Below the pieces are notes generated by a model. It worked only from the letters and a program-made list of their open reading frames with translations, ran no database searches and was not told the origin of the DNA. From NCBI GenBank assembly GCA_002923315.1, contig BEHM01000006.1, forward strand, positions 21,489 to 85,488: a DNA stretch of 64,000 nucleotides, written 5' to 3'. Position numbers and translations under genes: made by a program. The stretch comes from a bacterium HR10. Its GTDB lineage: Bacteria; Acidobacteriota; Blastocatellia; HR10. Position 1 is the first letter of the stretch, and every line of letters starts with the position of its first letter. Positions 25,045-36,224 of the stretch are shown in pieces.

Positions 25045-26346
25045 TCACGCATACGTGAGCGCCAGCAGCTCAACCGGGTGCAGGACGCGCATCGAGAGGC
25101 CGGCGCGCCGCACGCCGCGACGCAGGTGCATGAGGCATCCGGCATTGCCCGTCAGGAGCACGTCCGCCCCCGTTCGGCGAAGATGCGCGATCTTCCGCTC
25201 GAGCAATCGATCGGCAAGTTCCGGGTGGCGCAGGTTGTAGATCCCGGCGCTCCCGCAGCACATCTCGGCCTCAGTCAGCGGAACGAAGGTGACGCCGGGG
25301 AGGCGACGGATCATCTCCAATGGAGCCGTCCTGACGCGTTGCGCGTGATAGAGATGGCACGGCGCGTCATAGGTGACCCTGAGGTGCAACGGACGTGGTC
25401 CTGGACGCAACCCGATCTCGATCAGATACTCCGAGACATCGCGCACGCGCGCGGCGAAGGCGCGGGCGCGCTCGGCGTACTCGGCATCGTCGGCGAGCAG
25501 CTCGCTGTACTCTTTGAGCATAGCGCCGCAACCGGCCACGTTGACGATGATGGTTTCGGCCGCGCTGCGCTCGAAGGCGCGAATGTTCCTCCGCGCCAGC
25601 GCGCGCGCCGTCTCGATCTCCCCGGCATGCGCGTGCAAGGCCCCGCAGCACACCTGATCCGAGGGGTCCTCGACCTCACAGTCATGGGCAGCGAGGACGT
25701 CCATGGTCGCGCGATTCGTATGCGCGAAGAGTTCGCGGGCCACGCAGCCGGCGAAGAAAGCGACGCGACGCGCGCGGCGTCCAGATGAGACGAGCGGGAT
25801 GGTTCGGCGCTCATCGCGAGGTGCGCCCTCCTCGGGCATCGTCGCCAGCAACAGTTCCAGGGCGAGGCGCACGCGCGCGGGCAGGAATTTCCCCTCAGCC
25901 CATCGGCGTGCGAAGGCCCGACGGCGCAGCCACCGAGCCGGCGCGAAGAACCAGCGCAAGCGCGCGGGTGAGGTGAAGATGTGGTTCAGGAGGAATCGCA
26001 CGCTCCAGAGTCCGGGGGTCGTCCCCGCGCGCGAGAGATCAGCGCGTACGGCTTCAAGCAGTCGTCCATAACGCACGCCCGAGGGGCACACTGTCTCGCA
26101 CGCCCGGCAGCCCAAACAGAGGTCTATGTGGTGCGCGAGCGCGCGGGAGGTCATCGGCAGGCGCCCTTCGGCGGCGGCGCGCATGAGATAGAGGCGCCCT
26201 CGTGGCGAGTCGTTCTCATCGCCGAGCTGCAGGTACGTGGGACACGCGCTCACGCACAGCCCGCAATGGATGCACGCCAGGAGCTTCTCCGCCTCGTGAT
26301 CGAGCGCACGATCGAGAGCTCTCGTCATCGTCGTCTTCTCGTTCAT
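25045..26346 (-). CDS. glcF: Glycolate oxidase iron-sulfur subunit
   Basis: A 433-residue protein with two ferredoxin-type 4Fe-4S motifs near the N-terminus (CIHCGLCVSACPTY and CLGCRACETVCPSG). Two CCG domains follow, with the signatures QVCCGALHAHAG and EMCCGSAGIYN. It carries electrons from the GlcD/GlcE flavoproteins towards the respiratory chain. The start overlaps the end of glcE by 4 nt. Gene order glcD-glcE-glcF with overlaps is that of E. coli-type glycolate oxidase, although D-lactate or other 2-hydroxy acids are possible substrates. Confidence 0.92.
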   Translation of the reverse strand: MNEKTTMTRALDRALDHEAEKLLACIHCGLCVSACPTYLQLGDENDSPRGRLYLMRAAAEGRLPMTSRALAHHIDLCLGCRACETVCPSGVRYGRLLEAVRADLSRAGTTPGLWSVRFLLNHIFTSPARLRWFFAPARWLRRRAFARRWAEGKFLPARVRLALELLLATMPEEGAPRDERRTIPLVSSGRRARRVAFFAGCVARELFAHTNRATMDVLAAHDCEVEDPSDQVCCGALHAHAGEIETARALARRNIRAFERSAAETIIVNVAGCGAMLKEYSELLADDAEYAERARAFAARVRDVSEYLIEIGLRPGPRPLHLRVTYDAPCHLYHAQRVRTAPLEMIRRLPGVTFVPLTEAEMCCGSAGIYNLRHPELADRLLERKIAHLRRTGADVLLTGNAGCLMHLRRGVRRAGLSMRVLHPVELLALTYA

Positions 26347-27680
26347 AAGCCCGCGACGAATCGGCCGGGGCTCAAGATGCGCTTCGGGTCAAAGGTCTGT
26401 TTGAGCGCTCGCATGAGCGGCAGGCTCGATCCCGCGTCTCCCCATACGTCGAAATTCTGCTTGATCGCCAGTGGCGCCTGCTCCACGATCACGTGTCCGC
26501 GACGCGGCTCCCACGCCGCTCGGAGACGAGTGAGCGCCTCCATCGCCCGGGAGAAACCGTCCCTCTCTTCCGTGAGCAGCTTTCCGCCGATGTGAACGAT
26601 GCCCGTCCCCGGTTGCGCCAGCGCATACATTGAGGCGAGGCATGGGCTCAGGGTGCGCTCGCCCGCGCGCAGCGCCGCCATCGTGTGCGCGGGGAGGACA
26701 CTGAGTCGCACGAGAAGATCCGTCGGGAAGAATCGGCGGAGTCGGCCCACCGTCTCCCACAGCGAGCGACTCGCTGCGCTTGCGAAGTCCAGCAGATCGA
26801 GCGAGAGCGAACGGGCGAGCGCCCGCACGCGATCCACTTGATACGCGACCGCGGGCGGCGTCTCCAGGAATCGCACCAGAAGCGCCTTCTGGGGGCGATC
26901 GGGCAGAAGCATGGACATCGCCTCGGCATTGCTGAACAGCAGCGCCACCGGCAGAAGCTCCGAGCGCATGATCTGCTGCGACGCGGTTTCGAGCCGTTCC
27001 CACTCCGAACTGAGGAGCACGGCGGTCGCTTCAGCCTCCGGATATGGGCGGAGCTTGAAATTCACGCGGACCAAGACGCCGAGCGTTCCGAAGCTCCCGA
27101 CGAAGAGCTTGTTGAGATCGTATCCGGTGACGTTCTTGACGACGCGTCCGCCAGCGCGAAGGCGTGTCCCATCGGCCCGCACGACCTCCACGCCGATGAC
27201 ATAGTCGCGCGGTCGTCCATAGCCGTGACGCAGCGGGCCAAAATCGTCCGTAGCGGCGATCCCCCCGAGCGTCGCGCGATCCGCGTCTGGAGGGTCGAAC
27301 GGCAACCATTGCCGGTGTGGGAGGGCTTCTCGATTGAACGCCTCCAACCGACATCCGGCCTCGACGCTCGCCGTGAGATCGGCCGGTTCATACTCCAGAA
27401 TGCGGTCCAGGCGACGCGTCGAGAGGAGGATGTCCACCCGTTCCGGGGGATTCCCGAACGAGAGGCGGCGGCCCGATCCCATCGGGATGACCGCCAGCTC
27501 CTGCGCATATGCGAAATGGAGGACGGCCGCGACCTCTTCGATCGTCCCCGGGAAGACGATGGCCAGAGGGCGCCGCTCATCAATCGCATACTCATTGGGA
27601 GCCGGGCAGAGGACGTTCGCCTCTCCCACGATGGAGATCAGCTCTCGTTCGAGTGTGCTCGCTTCCGGTGAGGTCACCAT
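26343..27680 (-). CDS. glcE: Glycolate oxidase FAD-binding subunit
   Basis: A 445-residue flavoprotein with a PCMH-type FAD domain (IPMGSGRRLSFGNPPERVD, GGIAATDDFGPLRHGYGRPR, VTGYDLNKLFVGSFGTLGVL). The C-terminal region lacks the full GlcD catalytic pattern and is shorter, as in GlcE. It lies between glcD (6-nt gap) and glcF (4-nt overlap). It acts with GlcD and GlcF as a membrane-associated 2-hydroxyacid oxidase. Confidence 0.92.
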   Translation of the reverse strand: MVTSPEASTLERELISIVGEANVLCPAPNEYAIDERRPLAIVFPGTIEEVAAVLHFAYAQELAVIPMGSGRRLSFGNPPERVDILLSTRRLDRILEYEPADLTASVEAGCRLEAFNREALPHRQWLPFDPPDADRATLGGIAATDDFGPLRHGYGRPRDYVIGVEVVRADGTRLRAGGRVVKNVTGYDLNKLFVGSFGTLGVLVRVNFKLRPYPEAEATAVLLSSEWERLETASQQIMRSELLPVALLFSNAEAMSMLLPDRPQKALLVRFLETPPAVAYQVDRVRALARSLSLDLLDFASAASRSLWETVGRLRRFFPTDLLVRLSVLPAHTMAALRAGERTLSPCLASMYALAQPGTGIVHIGGKLLTEERDGFSRAMEALTRLRAAWEPRRGHVIVEQAPLAIKQNFDVWGDAGSSLPLMRALKQTFDPKRILSPGRFVAGL

Positions 27681-27686
27681 CTCTCC

Positions 27687-29081
27687 TCAAAACGCGCGGC
27701 AGCGTCGCACGGGGAGCACCTTTCCGGGATTGCACCGGCCCTCCGGATCGAACACGGCGCGCACGCGCGCCATCGCCTCCAGATCCTCCTCCGTGAAGAC
27801 AAGGGGCATGTAGGCGATCTTATCGAGGCCGACGCCGTGCTCCCCGGTGAGCGACCCCCCGACGCGCACGCAGAGGTGCATGATCTCCTGGCAGGCCGCT
27901 TTCACGCGCTCCACTTCTTCTGGGTTCCGCCCGTCGAAGCAGATGTTGGGATGCAGGTTGCCATCGCCGGCGTGAAAGACGTTGGCCATGCGGAGTCCGT
28001 AGCGCGCGGCGATGCGATAGATCTCGGGCAGGACTTCAGGGAGCTTGCTGCGGGGGATCACGGCGTCCTGGACCATGAGATCTGGGCTGATGCGCCCCAG
28101 GGCGCCGAAGGCCCCTTTGCGTCCGGCCCAGAGGCGCGTGCGCTCCGCCTCATCGCGAGCGACGAGCACCTGACGCGCGCCGTGGGCGCGGCAGATCTCG
28201 ACGATGCGCTCAGCGTCGTACGCGACGCTCGCCTCCAATCCATCCACTTCGATGATCAGCACAGCCGCCGCATCCGTCGGCAAGCCCGCCGCATACACGG
28301 ACGCTTCGACGGCCTCGATCGTCGCGCGATCCATCATCTCCAGAGCCGACGGCAGAATCCCCGCCGCGATGATGGCGGAGACGGCACGGCTGGCGTCCTC
28401 CACGCTCAGGAAATCGGCGAGCAGCGTCTTCACCGCTTGAGGCTGCCGCATGAGCCGAACGGTGATCTTCGTCGCGATGCCGAACGTCCCTTCGGAGCCG
28501 ATGAAGAGACCGAGCAGATCATACCCCACCGCATCCGCGCCATGCCCCCCGAGCGTTATGATCGTCCCATCGGGGAGGACGACCTCCAAGCCCAGGATGT
28601 GATGCCCGGTCATGCCGTATTTCAAGCAGTGTGGGCCGCCAGCGTTCTCCGCCACGTTCCCGCCCAGTGTGCACGCCATCTGGCTGGAGGGATCGGGGGC
28701 ATAAAAATACCCGGCATCGGCCACAGCCCGCGTGAGCGCGAGATTGATCACCCCAGGCTCCACGATGGCGAGCTGATTCTCATAGTCGATCTCCAAGATG
28801 CGATTCATCCGGGCGAGCTCGAAGATCACTCCTCCCTGGACAGCGACCGCGCCTCCGCTCAATCCCGTGCCCGCCCCTCGCGCGAGGAAGGGGATGCGAT
28901 GCCGCGCCAGCACCTTGACCGCGCGAACGACCTCTTCGGCGGATTCCGGGAAGATGACGGCCGACGGCAGATGCTTGTGGATGCTCAGGCCATCGCATTC
29001 GTACGCGAGGAGCCGTTCGGGATCGGTGATCACGTCCTCATCCCCGAGGATCGCTTCGAGCTCCGCGATCCACGACATCAT
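27687..29081 (-). CDS. glcD: Glycolate oxidase catalytic flavoprotein subunit
   Basis: A 464-residue FAD-linked oxidase with a PCMH FAD domain (FLARGAGTGLSGGAV, GGNVAENAGGPHCLKYG, LLGLFIGSEGTFGI) and the C-terminal catalytic/metal segment NVFHAGDGNLHPNI and GEHGVGLDK. It oxidises glycolate (or lactate) to the 2-oxo acid. ATG 29081 follows GGGAGG with 9-nt spacing; upstream in-frame starts lack one and extend into the promoter. First gene of the glcDEF-MBL operon. Confidence 0.93.
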   Translation of the reverse strand: MMSWIAELEAILGDEDVITDPERLLAYECDGLSIHKHLPSAVIFPESAEEVVRAVKVLARHRIPFLARGAGTGLSGGAVAVQGGVIFELARMNRILEIDYENQLAIVEPGVINLALTRAVADAGYFYAPDPSSQMACTLGGNVAENAGGPHCLKYGMTGHHILGLEVVLPDGTIITLGGHGADAVGYDLLGLFIGSEGTFGIATKITVRLMRQPQAVKTLLADFLSVEDASRAVSAIIAAGILPSALEMMDRATIEAVEASVYAAGLPTDAAAVLIIEVDGLEASVAYDAERIVEICRAHGARQVLVARDEAERTRLWAGRKGAFGALGRISPDLMVQDAVIPRSKLPEVLPEIYRIAARYGLRMANVFHAGDGNLHPNICFDGRNPEEVERVKAACQEIMHLCVRVGGSLTGEHGVGLDKIAYMPLVFTEEDLEAMARVRAVFDPEGRCNPGKVLPVRRCRAF

Positions 29082-29148
29082 TGTCGAGTTCCTCCCCACG
29101 ACGCTTCCTCGGCTCTCCCGAACCATATGGTCGGGGCGCGAAACATTC

Positions 29149-29177
29149 AGCATAGCGCAGAACGAAGGGCTGGCCAA
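29149..29177 (-). promoter_or_regulatory. Sigma70-type promoter for glcDEF
   Basis: On the minus strand TTGGCC (29172-29177), a 17-nt spacer and TATGCT (29149-29154), about 67 nt before the glcD ATG. It overlaps no other gene and lies just beyond the pyrB stop codon. Confidence 0.6.
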
Positions 29178-29198
29178 GCAGAGGGATCATCAGGTGCG

Positions 29199-30206
29199 TC
29201 AGGCGGACGATCCGCCCATGAGGAGGTAGAGGACGGCCATGCGCACAGCGATGCCGTTGGCGACCTGGTCGAGAATGAGCGCCTGAGGGCCATCGGCGAC
29301 ATCGGACGCGATCTCGATCCCGCGATTCATCGGTCCCGGATGGAGGATGATGGCGTCCTCCTTCGCCCAACGCAGCCGCTCGCGCGTGAGACCGAAGCGG
29401 AGGGCGTATTCCTTGAGGGAGGGGAAGAAGCACTCCTGTTGCCGCTCGAGCTGAAGGCGCAAGGCCATGACGACGTCGGCGCCCTCGAGCGCTTCTTCGA
29501 TCCTCGGCGTGACGAAGAGGCCATCGGGAACCAGCTGTTCGTAATACGGCGGCAGGAGCGTCTGCGGACCGCTCACCCACACGCTCGCCCCGAGCTTCGT
29601 CAACAGGTAGATGTTCGAGCGCGCGACGCGGCTGTGCAGGAGATCGCCGATGATGGCGACCTTCAATCCGGCGATCCGACCCTTCCGCTCGCGAATGGTG
29701 AAGGCGTCCAGGAGCGCTTGCGTGGGATGCTCGTGCGCCCCATCGCCGGCATTGATGACCGGAATGGGGAGCTGCCGCGCCAGCTGATGCGGGACGCCGG
29801 CCATCGAGTGACGCACGACGAGTGCATCCACGGCCATCGCCTGCAGGGTCCGCACCGTGTCCAGCAGCGTCTCTCCTTTCATCAGGCTGCTCGTCGCAGT
29901 AGCGATACTGATCGTGTCCGCCGAGAGGCGCTTGGCCGCCAGCTCGAAACTCGTGCGCGTGCGCGTCGAGGGCTCGAAGAAGAGATTCACGACCGTCCGC
30001 CCGCGCAGCGTGGGAACCTTCTTGATCTCGCGCTCGGAGACCTGCTTGAATGCCTCGGCCGTATCCAGAATCAGTCGAATCTCCTCGGGATCGAGATCGC
30101 GAATGCCGAGCAGGTCCTTTCGCTTGAGGCGCGCGCGCGGATGTGCGGTGGAGAACTCCGCGCGCTCATGGGGATCGCGCCGTTCTCCCTCGAGGTCACG
30201 CGTCAT
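29199..30206 (-). CDS. pyrB: Aspartate carbamoyltransferase catalytic subunit
   Basis: A 335-residue enzyme that joins carbamoyl phosphate to aspartate in pyrimidine synthesis. It shows the carbamoyl-phosphate loop [15 protein letters not shown], the DALVVRH and [17 protein letters not shown] segments, and the C-terminal [11 protein letters not shown]. The start at 30206 follows GGAGGGAGCC and overlaps pyrR by 11 nt, so the two are coupled. The ~20 N-terminal residues before the usual start helix are longer than average. No pyrI regulatory chain is nearby; pyrC lies separately at 51.2 kb. Confidence 0.95.
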   Translation of the reverse strand: MTRDLEGERRDPHERAEFSTAHPRARLKRKDLLGIRDLDPEEIRLILDTAEAFKQVSEREIKKVPTLRGRTVVNLFFEPSTRTRTSFELAAKRLSADTISIATATSSLMKGETLLDTVRTLQAMAVDALVVRHSMAGVPHQLARQLPIPVINAGDGAHEHPTQALLDAFTIRERKGRIAGLKVAIIGDLLHSRVARSNIYLLTKLGASVWVSGPQTLLPPYYEQLVPDGLFVTPRIEEALEGADVVMALRLQLERQQECFFPSLKEYALRFGLTRERLRWAKEDAIILHPGPMNRGIEIASDVADGPQALILDQVANGIAVRMAVLYLLMGGSSA

Positions 30207-30765
30207 CGGCTCCCTCCTTCTCCAGGAGCAGGACTCGATCCTCGCCGTCCACCTCGCGCAACATGACTTTGACGATCTCGTTCCGCTCAGTCGGGATCGC
30301 ACGTCCTACGTAATCGGCCTGAATGGGCAGCTCACGATGGCCGCGGTCCACGAGCACGGCCAGGCGCACGCGATCGGGCCGTCCGTAATCCATCAGATGA
30401 TCGAGCGCGGCGCGAATCGTGCGGCCCGTATAGAGCACATCGTCCACGAGCACGATGATCCGACCGGTGATGTCGTGCGGCAGCTCGCTCGTCTTCACCA
30501 CGGGATTGGGCGCGATCCGGCTCAGATCGTCCCGGTAGAAGGTGATGTCCAGGACACCGACCGGAAGGTCTCGCCCATGTCGTCGCTTCAGAATCTCCGC
30601 CAAGCGGCGAGCCAGCGGCACGCCTCGCGTGCGAATGCCGACGAGCATCAGCTTATCCGTGGGCGGCTCGGAGGCCGCAATCTCCGCCGCCAGGCGCTCG
30701 AGCGCCTGCTCGATCTCGGTCGCCGTCATCAGCAGTGCTTTCTCTCGCGCACTCATGGACGCCAT
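30196..30765 (-). CDS. pyrR: PyrR-type bifunctional pyrimidine regulator/uracil phosphoribosyltransferase
   Basis: A 189-residue type I phosphoribosyltransferase with the PRPP loop [28 protein letters not shown] near the N-terminus and [18 protein letters not shown], all characteristic of PyrR. In other bacteria PyrR binds pyr mRNA leaders with UMP to cause attenuation, and has weak uracil phosphoribosyltransferase activity. No obvious leader terminator was seen before pyrB, since the genes overlap, so any RNA target would lie elsewhere. ATG 30756 is an alternative start. Confidence 0.92.
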   Translation of the reverse strand: MASMSAREKALLMTATEIEQALERLAAEIAASEPPTDKLMLVGIRTRGVPLARRLAEILKRRHGRDLPVGVLDITFYRDDLSRIAPNPVVKTSELPHDITGRIIVLVDDVLYTGRTIRAALDHLMDYGRPDRVRLAVLVDRGHRELPIQADYVGRAIPTERNEIVKVMLREVDGEDRVLLLEKEGADDA

Positions 30766-31562
30766 GGAGAGCCTGCTGGGCTCGACTCCCGACCCGCTGT
30801 CGCCGTGCCGATCGCGACCTCCGTGAGCTCGACGCGAATCTCTCCCAGCGCCTCCTGGGCTACGATCATCACGGGCATGCGCCGCGAGTCGGCGGAGAGC
30901 CAGAGGCGGAGAGGAGGGGCATCGGTGCCCTCCAGGCGCAAGGCCATCTCCATCGCCTCAAACCGTCCGGCGCGCGTCTCCACCACGGCGCGCGAGCGGA
31001 CCTCAGCCTGAATCGGCACGCGCCGCCGTTCACTCAAGACGGAGAAGCGGTAGCGCTTCCCCAATTGAAGCGGGAGCGTGCGCAAGTGATAGAGAAAGGC
31101 GACGACATCGCGCGTCTCCGGAGAGATCGCGATCGTCCGTCCCGTGCTCAGGCGGGCGATCCCGCTCCGATGATCGAGGGCGATCGCGATGTCCGTGCGC
31201 CGATCCCCATCCCGGCGGGAGTGCTCCACCCGATACGGGAGCCAGGTCTGCGGATCCACATAGGAGGTCCATTGCTCCTCAAGCGCCCTGAGGAGCGTGC
31301 GCACAGGGCCGACCGTCTGAGCGCGCAGCTCCAGATGCACACCCGTGCGATCGAAGAACCGCCCTCGCCCTTTCACCGAGAGCGTCATCTCTCCGGCAAC
31401 CACGTAGTGGGCCCAGGAGATCGTATACGTCAGGCGCTCGCCCAGAGGGAAGGGAAGCTCACCCGAGAGCGGGCGAGAATGTCCTTGTCGAGAAGCCCCC
31501 AGCTCGAGGGCGAGCAGGCCCATGAGCGGGATCAGACCGATCGCCCTCCAGCGCCTCCGCAT
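30753..31562 (-). CDS. Exported DUF3108-family protein
   Basis: A 269-residue protein with an N-terminal signal sequence (IGLIPLMGLLALELGAS). A DUF3108-like beta-rich body begins FPLGERLTYTISWAHYVVAGEM and includes WTSYVDPQTWLPYRVEHSRR and FLYHLRTLPLQLGKRY. The family is thought to be periplasmic but has no firm function. It is embedded in a ribosome/RNA/pyrimidine operon: 15 nt after pnp and overlapping pyrR by 13 nt. Confidence 0.8.
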   Translation of the reverse strand: MRRRWRAIGLIPLMGLLALELGASRQGHSRPLSGELPFPLGERLTYTISWAHYVVAGEMTLSVKGRGRFFDRTGVHLELRAQTVGPVRTLLRALEEQWTSYVDPQTWLPYRVEHSRRDGDRRTDIAIALDHRSGIARLSTGRTIAISPETRDVVAFLYHLRTLPLQLGKRYRFSVLSERRRVPIQAEVRSRAVVETRAGRFEAMEMALRLEGTDAPPLRLWLSADSRRMPVMIVAQEALGEIRVELTEVAIGTATAGRESSPAGSPWRP

Positions 31563-31577
31563 CTCTTCACTCCGCCC

Positions 31578-33737
<2,160 letters not shown>

Positions 33738-33879
33738 GGTCGTTCATGATTGTGAGGGAGAATTCAGGTCAGCTCCGGCATGCCCTCCGCAAGAGAGATG
33801 GGAGCTCACCCCACATGGCCCGATCTGTATCGGGAAGACCACACCCTCCGTTGAGGCAGAGGGATCACCACGGGGCACC

Positions 33880-33896
33880 CCTCGCGATCCGCGAGG
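33880..33896 (-). promoter_or_regulatory. Perfect hairpin in the rpsO-pnp intergenic region
   Basis: CCTCGCG-GAT-CGCGAGG, a 7-bp perfect stem with a 3-nt loop, midway in the 235-nt gap between rpsO and pnp. No T-tract follows, so it is not a classical terminator. In E. coli the pnp leader holds an RNase III-cleaved stem used for autoregulation; an analogous role here is inference. Confidence 0.45.
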
Positions 33897-33972
33897 TCGC
33901 GTGACCATCCGGCCCGGATCGCGTCGAATATCCGCCTCTTGGCGAGCGTGGTCGTCCCGTCGTCGCGTCAAG

Positions 33973-34242
33973 TCACTTTCTCAACCCGAGCCGGTCAATG
34001 AGCTGGTAGTACCGCCGACTGTCAGTCCGCTTCAGGTACTCCAGAAGTCGGCGACGCTTGCTCACCAGCTTCAGTAAGCCCCGGCGCGAGTGATAGTCTT
34101 TCTTGTGCGTCTTGAAATGCTCCGTCAGTTGTGCGATCCGATACGTCAGGATCGCCACTTGTACCTCCGGCGATCCCGTATCGTTCTCGTGCACCCGAAA
34201 CTTTTCGATCAACTCGCGTTTGACTTCTTTCGTCAACGCCAC
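33973..34242 (-). CDS. rpsO: 30S ribosomal protein S15
   Basis: 89 residues beginning (GTG) [14 protein letters not shown] and containing the conserved [38 protein letters not shown] and [12 protein letters not shown]. It binds 16S rRNA early in 30S assembly. GTG 34242 gives the standard family length. A second GTG at 34266 would add eight residues and has a GAGGAAG upstream, so the start is not certain. Confidence 0.95.
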   Translation of the reverse strand: MALTKEVKRELIEKFRVHENDTGSPEVQVAILTYRIAQLTEHFKTHKKDYHSRRGLLKLVSKRRRLLEYLKRTDSRRYYQLIDRLGLRK

Positions 34243-34360
34243 AGGCGACGCGTGCCTCCCTCGCACTCAAGTTTTTCTTCCTCTTCAAGTTAGATTAGGC
34301 TAGCACAGAACCGGCCGGAAGTAAAGCGGCAAAGGGGGGATGAGCCGGGGGCGCGCGCTC

Positions 34361-34389
34361 TTGTTCCGCTTCGCCGTGCGTGATAAGGT
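34361..34389 (+). promoter_or_regulatory. Candidate promoter for the oligopeptide transporter genes
   Basis: TTGTTC (34361-34366), 17 nt, TAAGGT (34384-34389), 22 nt before the proposed ATG. The match to consensus is moderate. Confidence 0.35.
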
Positions 34390-34411
34390 TTACTGATCCT
34401 TGGCGCCAGAT

Positions 34412-36220
34412 ATGGAGCGGCTTGTGTCTGCGACTGTCGGGTTGCTGCTGCTGAGCGCATGCGCGCCCCCGGCTGCGTACTTCGGGAAGATCGAGCCGCC
34501 CGAGGGGGCCGTCCTTCGCGTGGGCAACGGCGCCGATCCGGCGTCGCTGGATCCGCACCGCGCTCCGGGCAGCGTCGAGGAACAGATTCTGATCAACCTC
34601 TTTGAGGGCTTGACCGAATATGATCCGGTGACACTGGAGCCGATTCCGGCCGTCGCCGAAGCGTGGGAGATGGATGCGCGCGCCACGCGGTTTCGGTTTC
34701 ATCTGCGGCGTGCGGCGCGATGGAGCAACGGACGTCCGGTGACCGCGTGGGATTTCGTCTACTCTTGGCGTCGGGCCTTGGCGCCGGAGACGGCCTCGCC
34801 CAATGCCTATCTGCTCTATTACATCAAGAACGCCGAGGCCTACAATACGGGGAAGCTGAAGGTTCGAGATCGGCGAACCGGGCGATTTCTCACGGACGAA
34901 TTCGGGCGCGATCTCCTGCTCACGGCCGAGGAGGTGGATCGAATCCGGCGCGGCGAGGGTTCAGACGCCGGGCCTCGCCTTCAGCAGCTCCGTCGTCATC
35001 TGGAGGGCTTCGTGTGGGAGGCGGTATCCCTGAGCGCGGAGGACATCGGCGTGCGCGCCCTCGATGAGCATACACTCGAGGTGGAGACGGAGGTCCCCAC
35101 GGCCTTCTTCCTCAAGCTCACAAGCCTCGGCGTCTATCGGCCGGTCCCCCGCGAGGCCGTCGAACGACATGGGCGCGCGTGGACGCGCCCGGAGCACATG
35201 GTGAGCAATGGACCTTTTCGGCTCGTGGAGTTCGAGCCGGGACGTCGCGTCGTCCTGGAGAAAAATCCCCTCTATTGGGATGCCGCGCGGGTGCGACTGG
35301 AGCGCGTGATCTTTTATCCCTACAGCGAGGCGACGACGTTGTTGAACCTCTACAAGGCGGGCGAAGTGGACGTCCTGGTGAGCGGGCTCTTACCCCCCTA
35401 TGCGCTGCGTCTCTTGCGCCGGACGCGGGATTACATCTCCGGGCCATATCTGCTGAGCTACTTCCTGCTGGTGAACGTGCGCCGTCGGCCGCTCAGCGAT
35501 GGACGGGTGCGGCGCGCGCTGGCGCTGGCCATTGATCGGGAACGCCTCTGTCAGCGTTTGCTCGCGGCGGGACAGCAACCCTTAGGGGCCTTCACCCCCT
35601 CGGATTTCCACGGTCTCTATCCGCGTCCAAAGGGGGTGACGTATGATCCGGAGCGCGCACGACGGCTTCTGGCGGCCGCCGGGTACCCGGAAGGACGCGG
35701 CCTTCGCTTGCGCTATCTCTACAATGCCGGCGCCCTGCATGCGCAGATCGCCGAAGCGCTGCAGGCCGAGTGGCGACGCGTCTTCCCCCAGATTCACATC
35801 GAGTTGATCGCTCAGGAGTGGCAAGTCTACTTGGAGACTGTGCGGCTCGGAGACTTCGACCTCGCGCGACGGAGCTTCTCGGCCGATTTCAGCGATCCGA
35901 CGAGCTTCCTCGATTCCATGCTCTCGACGAGCCCGAACAATCCCACTGGATGGGGCGATCCAGACTATGATCGGCTTGTCCAGCAGGCCAATGCTGAACC
36001 GGACGTGCCTCGGCGGATGGCGCTTCTGGCGCGCGCCGAGCGCGTCTTGCTCGAGGATATGCCGATCATCCCCATCTACAGCTCGGTGGCCAGCTTCCTT
36101 CGTAAACCATATGTTCGCGGATGGCATGCGAACATCCTCGATCGGCATCCTTTGAAGTTCGTCGTCGTGGAGAGAACGGCACCGGCGTTCGATCTCCAGG
36201 CCATCACTCCGGAGCGATAA
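34412..36220 (+). CDS. oppA: Peptide ABC transporter substrate-binding lipoprotein (OppA-like)
   Basis: A 602-residue family 5 solute-binding protein. The N-terminus ends in the lipobox LLLLSAC, so it should be lipid-anchored. The body shows GNGADPASLDPHRAPGSVEE, FEGLTEYDP, RRAARWSNGRPVTAWDFVYS and later FSADFSDPTSFLDSM, as in OppA. It delivers oligopeptides to the permeases encoded immediately downstream (4-nt gap). ATG 34412 is used; an in-frame TTG at 34400 is less likely. Confidence 0.9.
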   Translation: MERLVSATVGLLLLSACAPPAAYFGKIEPPEGAVLRVGNGADPASLDPHRAPGSVEEQILINLFEGLTEYDPVTLEPIPAVAEAWEMDARATRFRFHLRRAARWSNGRPVTAWDFVYSWRRALAPETASPNAYLLYYIKNAEAYNTGKLKVRDRRTGRFLTDEFGRDLLLTAEEVDRIRRGEGSDAGPRLQQLRRHLEGFVWEAVSLSAEDIGVRALDEHTLEVETEVPTAFFLKLTSLGVYRPVPREAVERHGRAWTRPEHMVSNGPFRLVEFEPGRRVVLEKNPLYWDAARVRLERVIFYPYSEATTLLNLYKAGEVDVLVSGLLPPYALRLLRRTRDYISGPYLLSYFLLVNVRRRPLSDGRVRRALALAIDRERLCQRLLAAGQQPLGAFTPSDFHGLYPRPKGVTYDPERARRLLAAAGYPEGRGLRLRYLYNAGALHAQIAEALQAEWRRVFPQIHIELIAQEWQVYLETVRLGDFDLARRSFSADFSDPTSFLDSMLSTSPNNPTGWGDPDYDRLVQQANAEPDVPRRMALLARAERVLLEDMPIIPIYSSVASFLRKPYVRGWHANILDRHPLKFVVVERTAPAFDLQAITPER

Positions 36221-36224
36221 GGCT

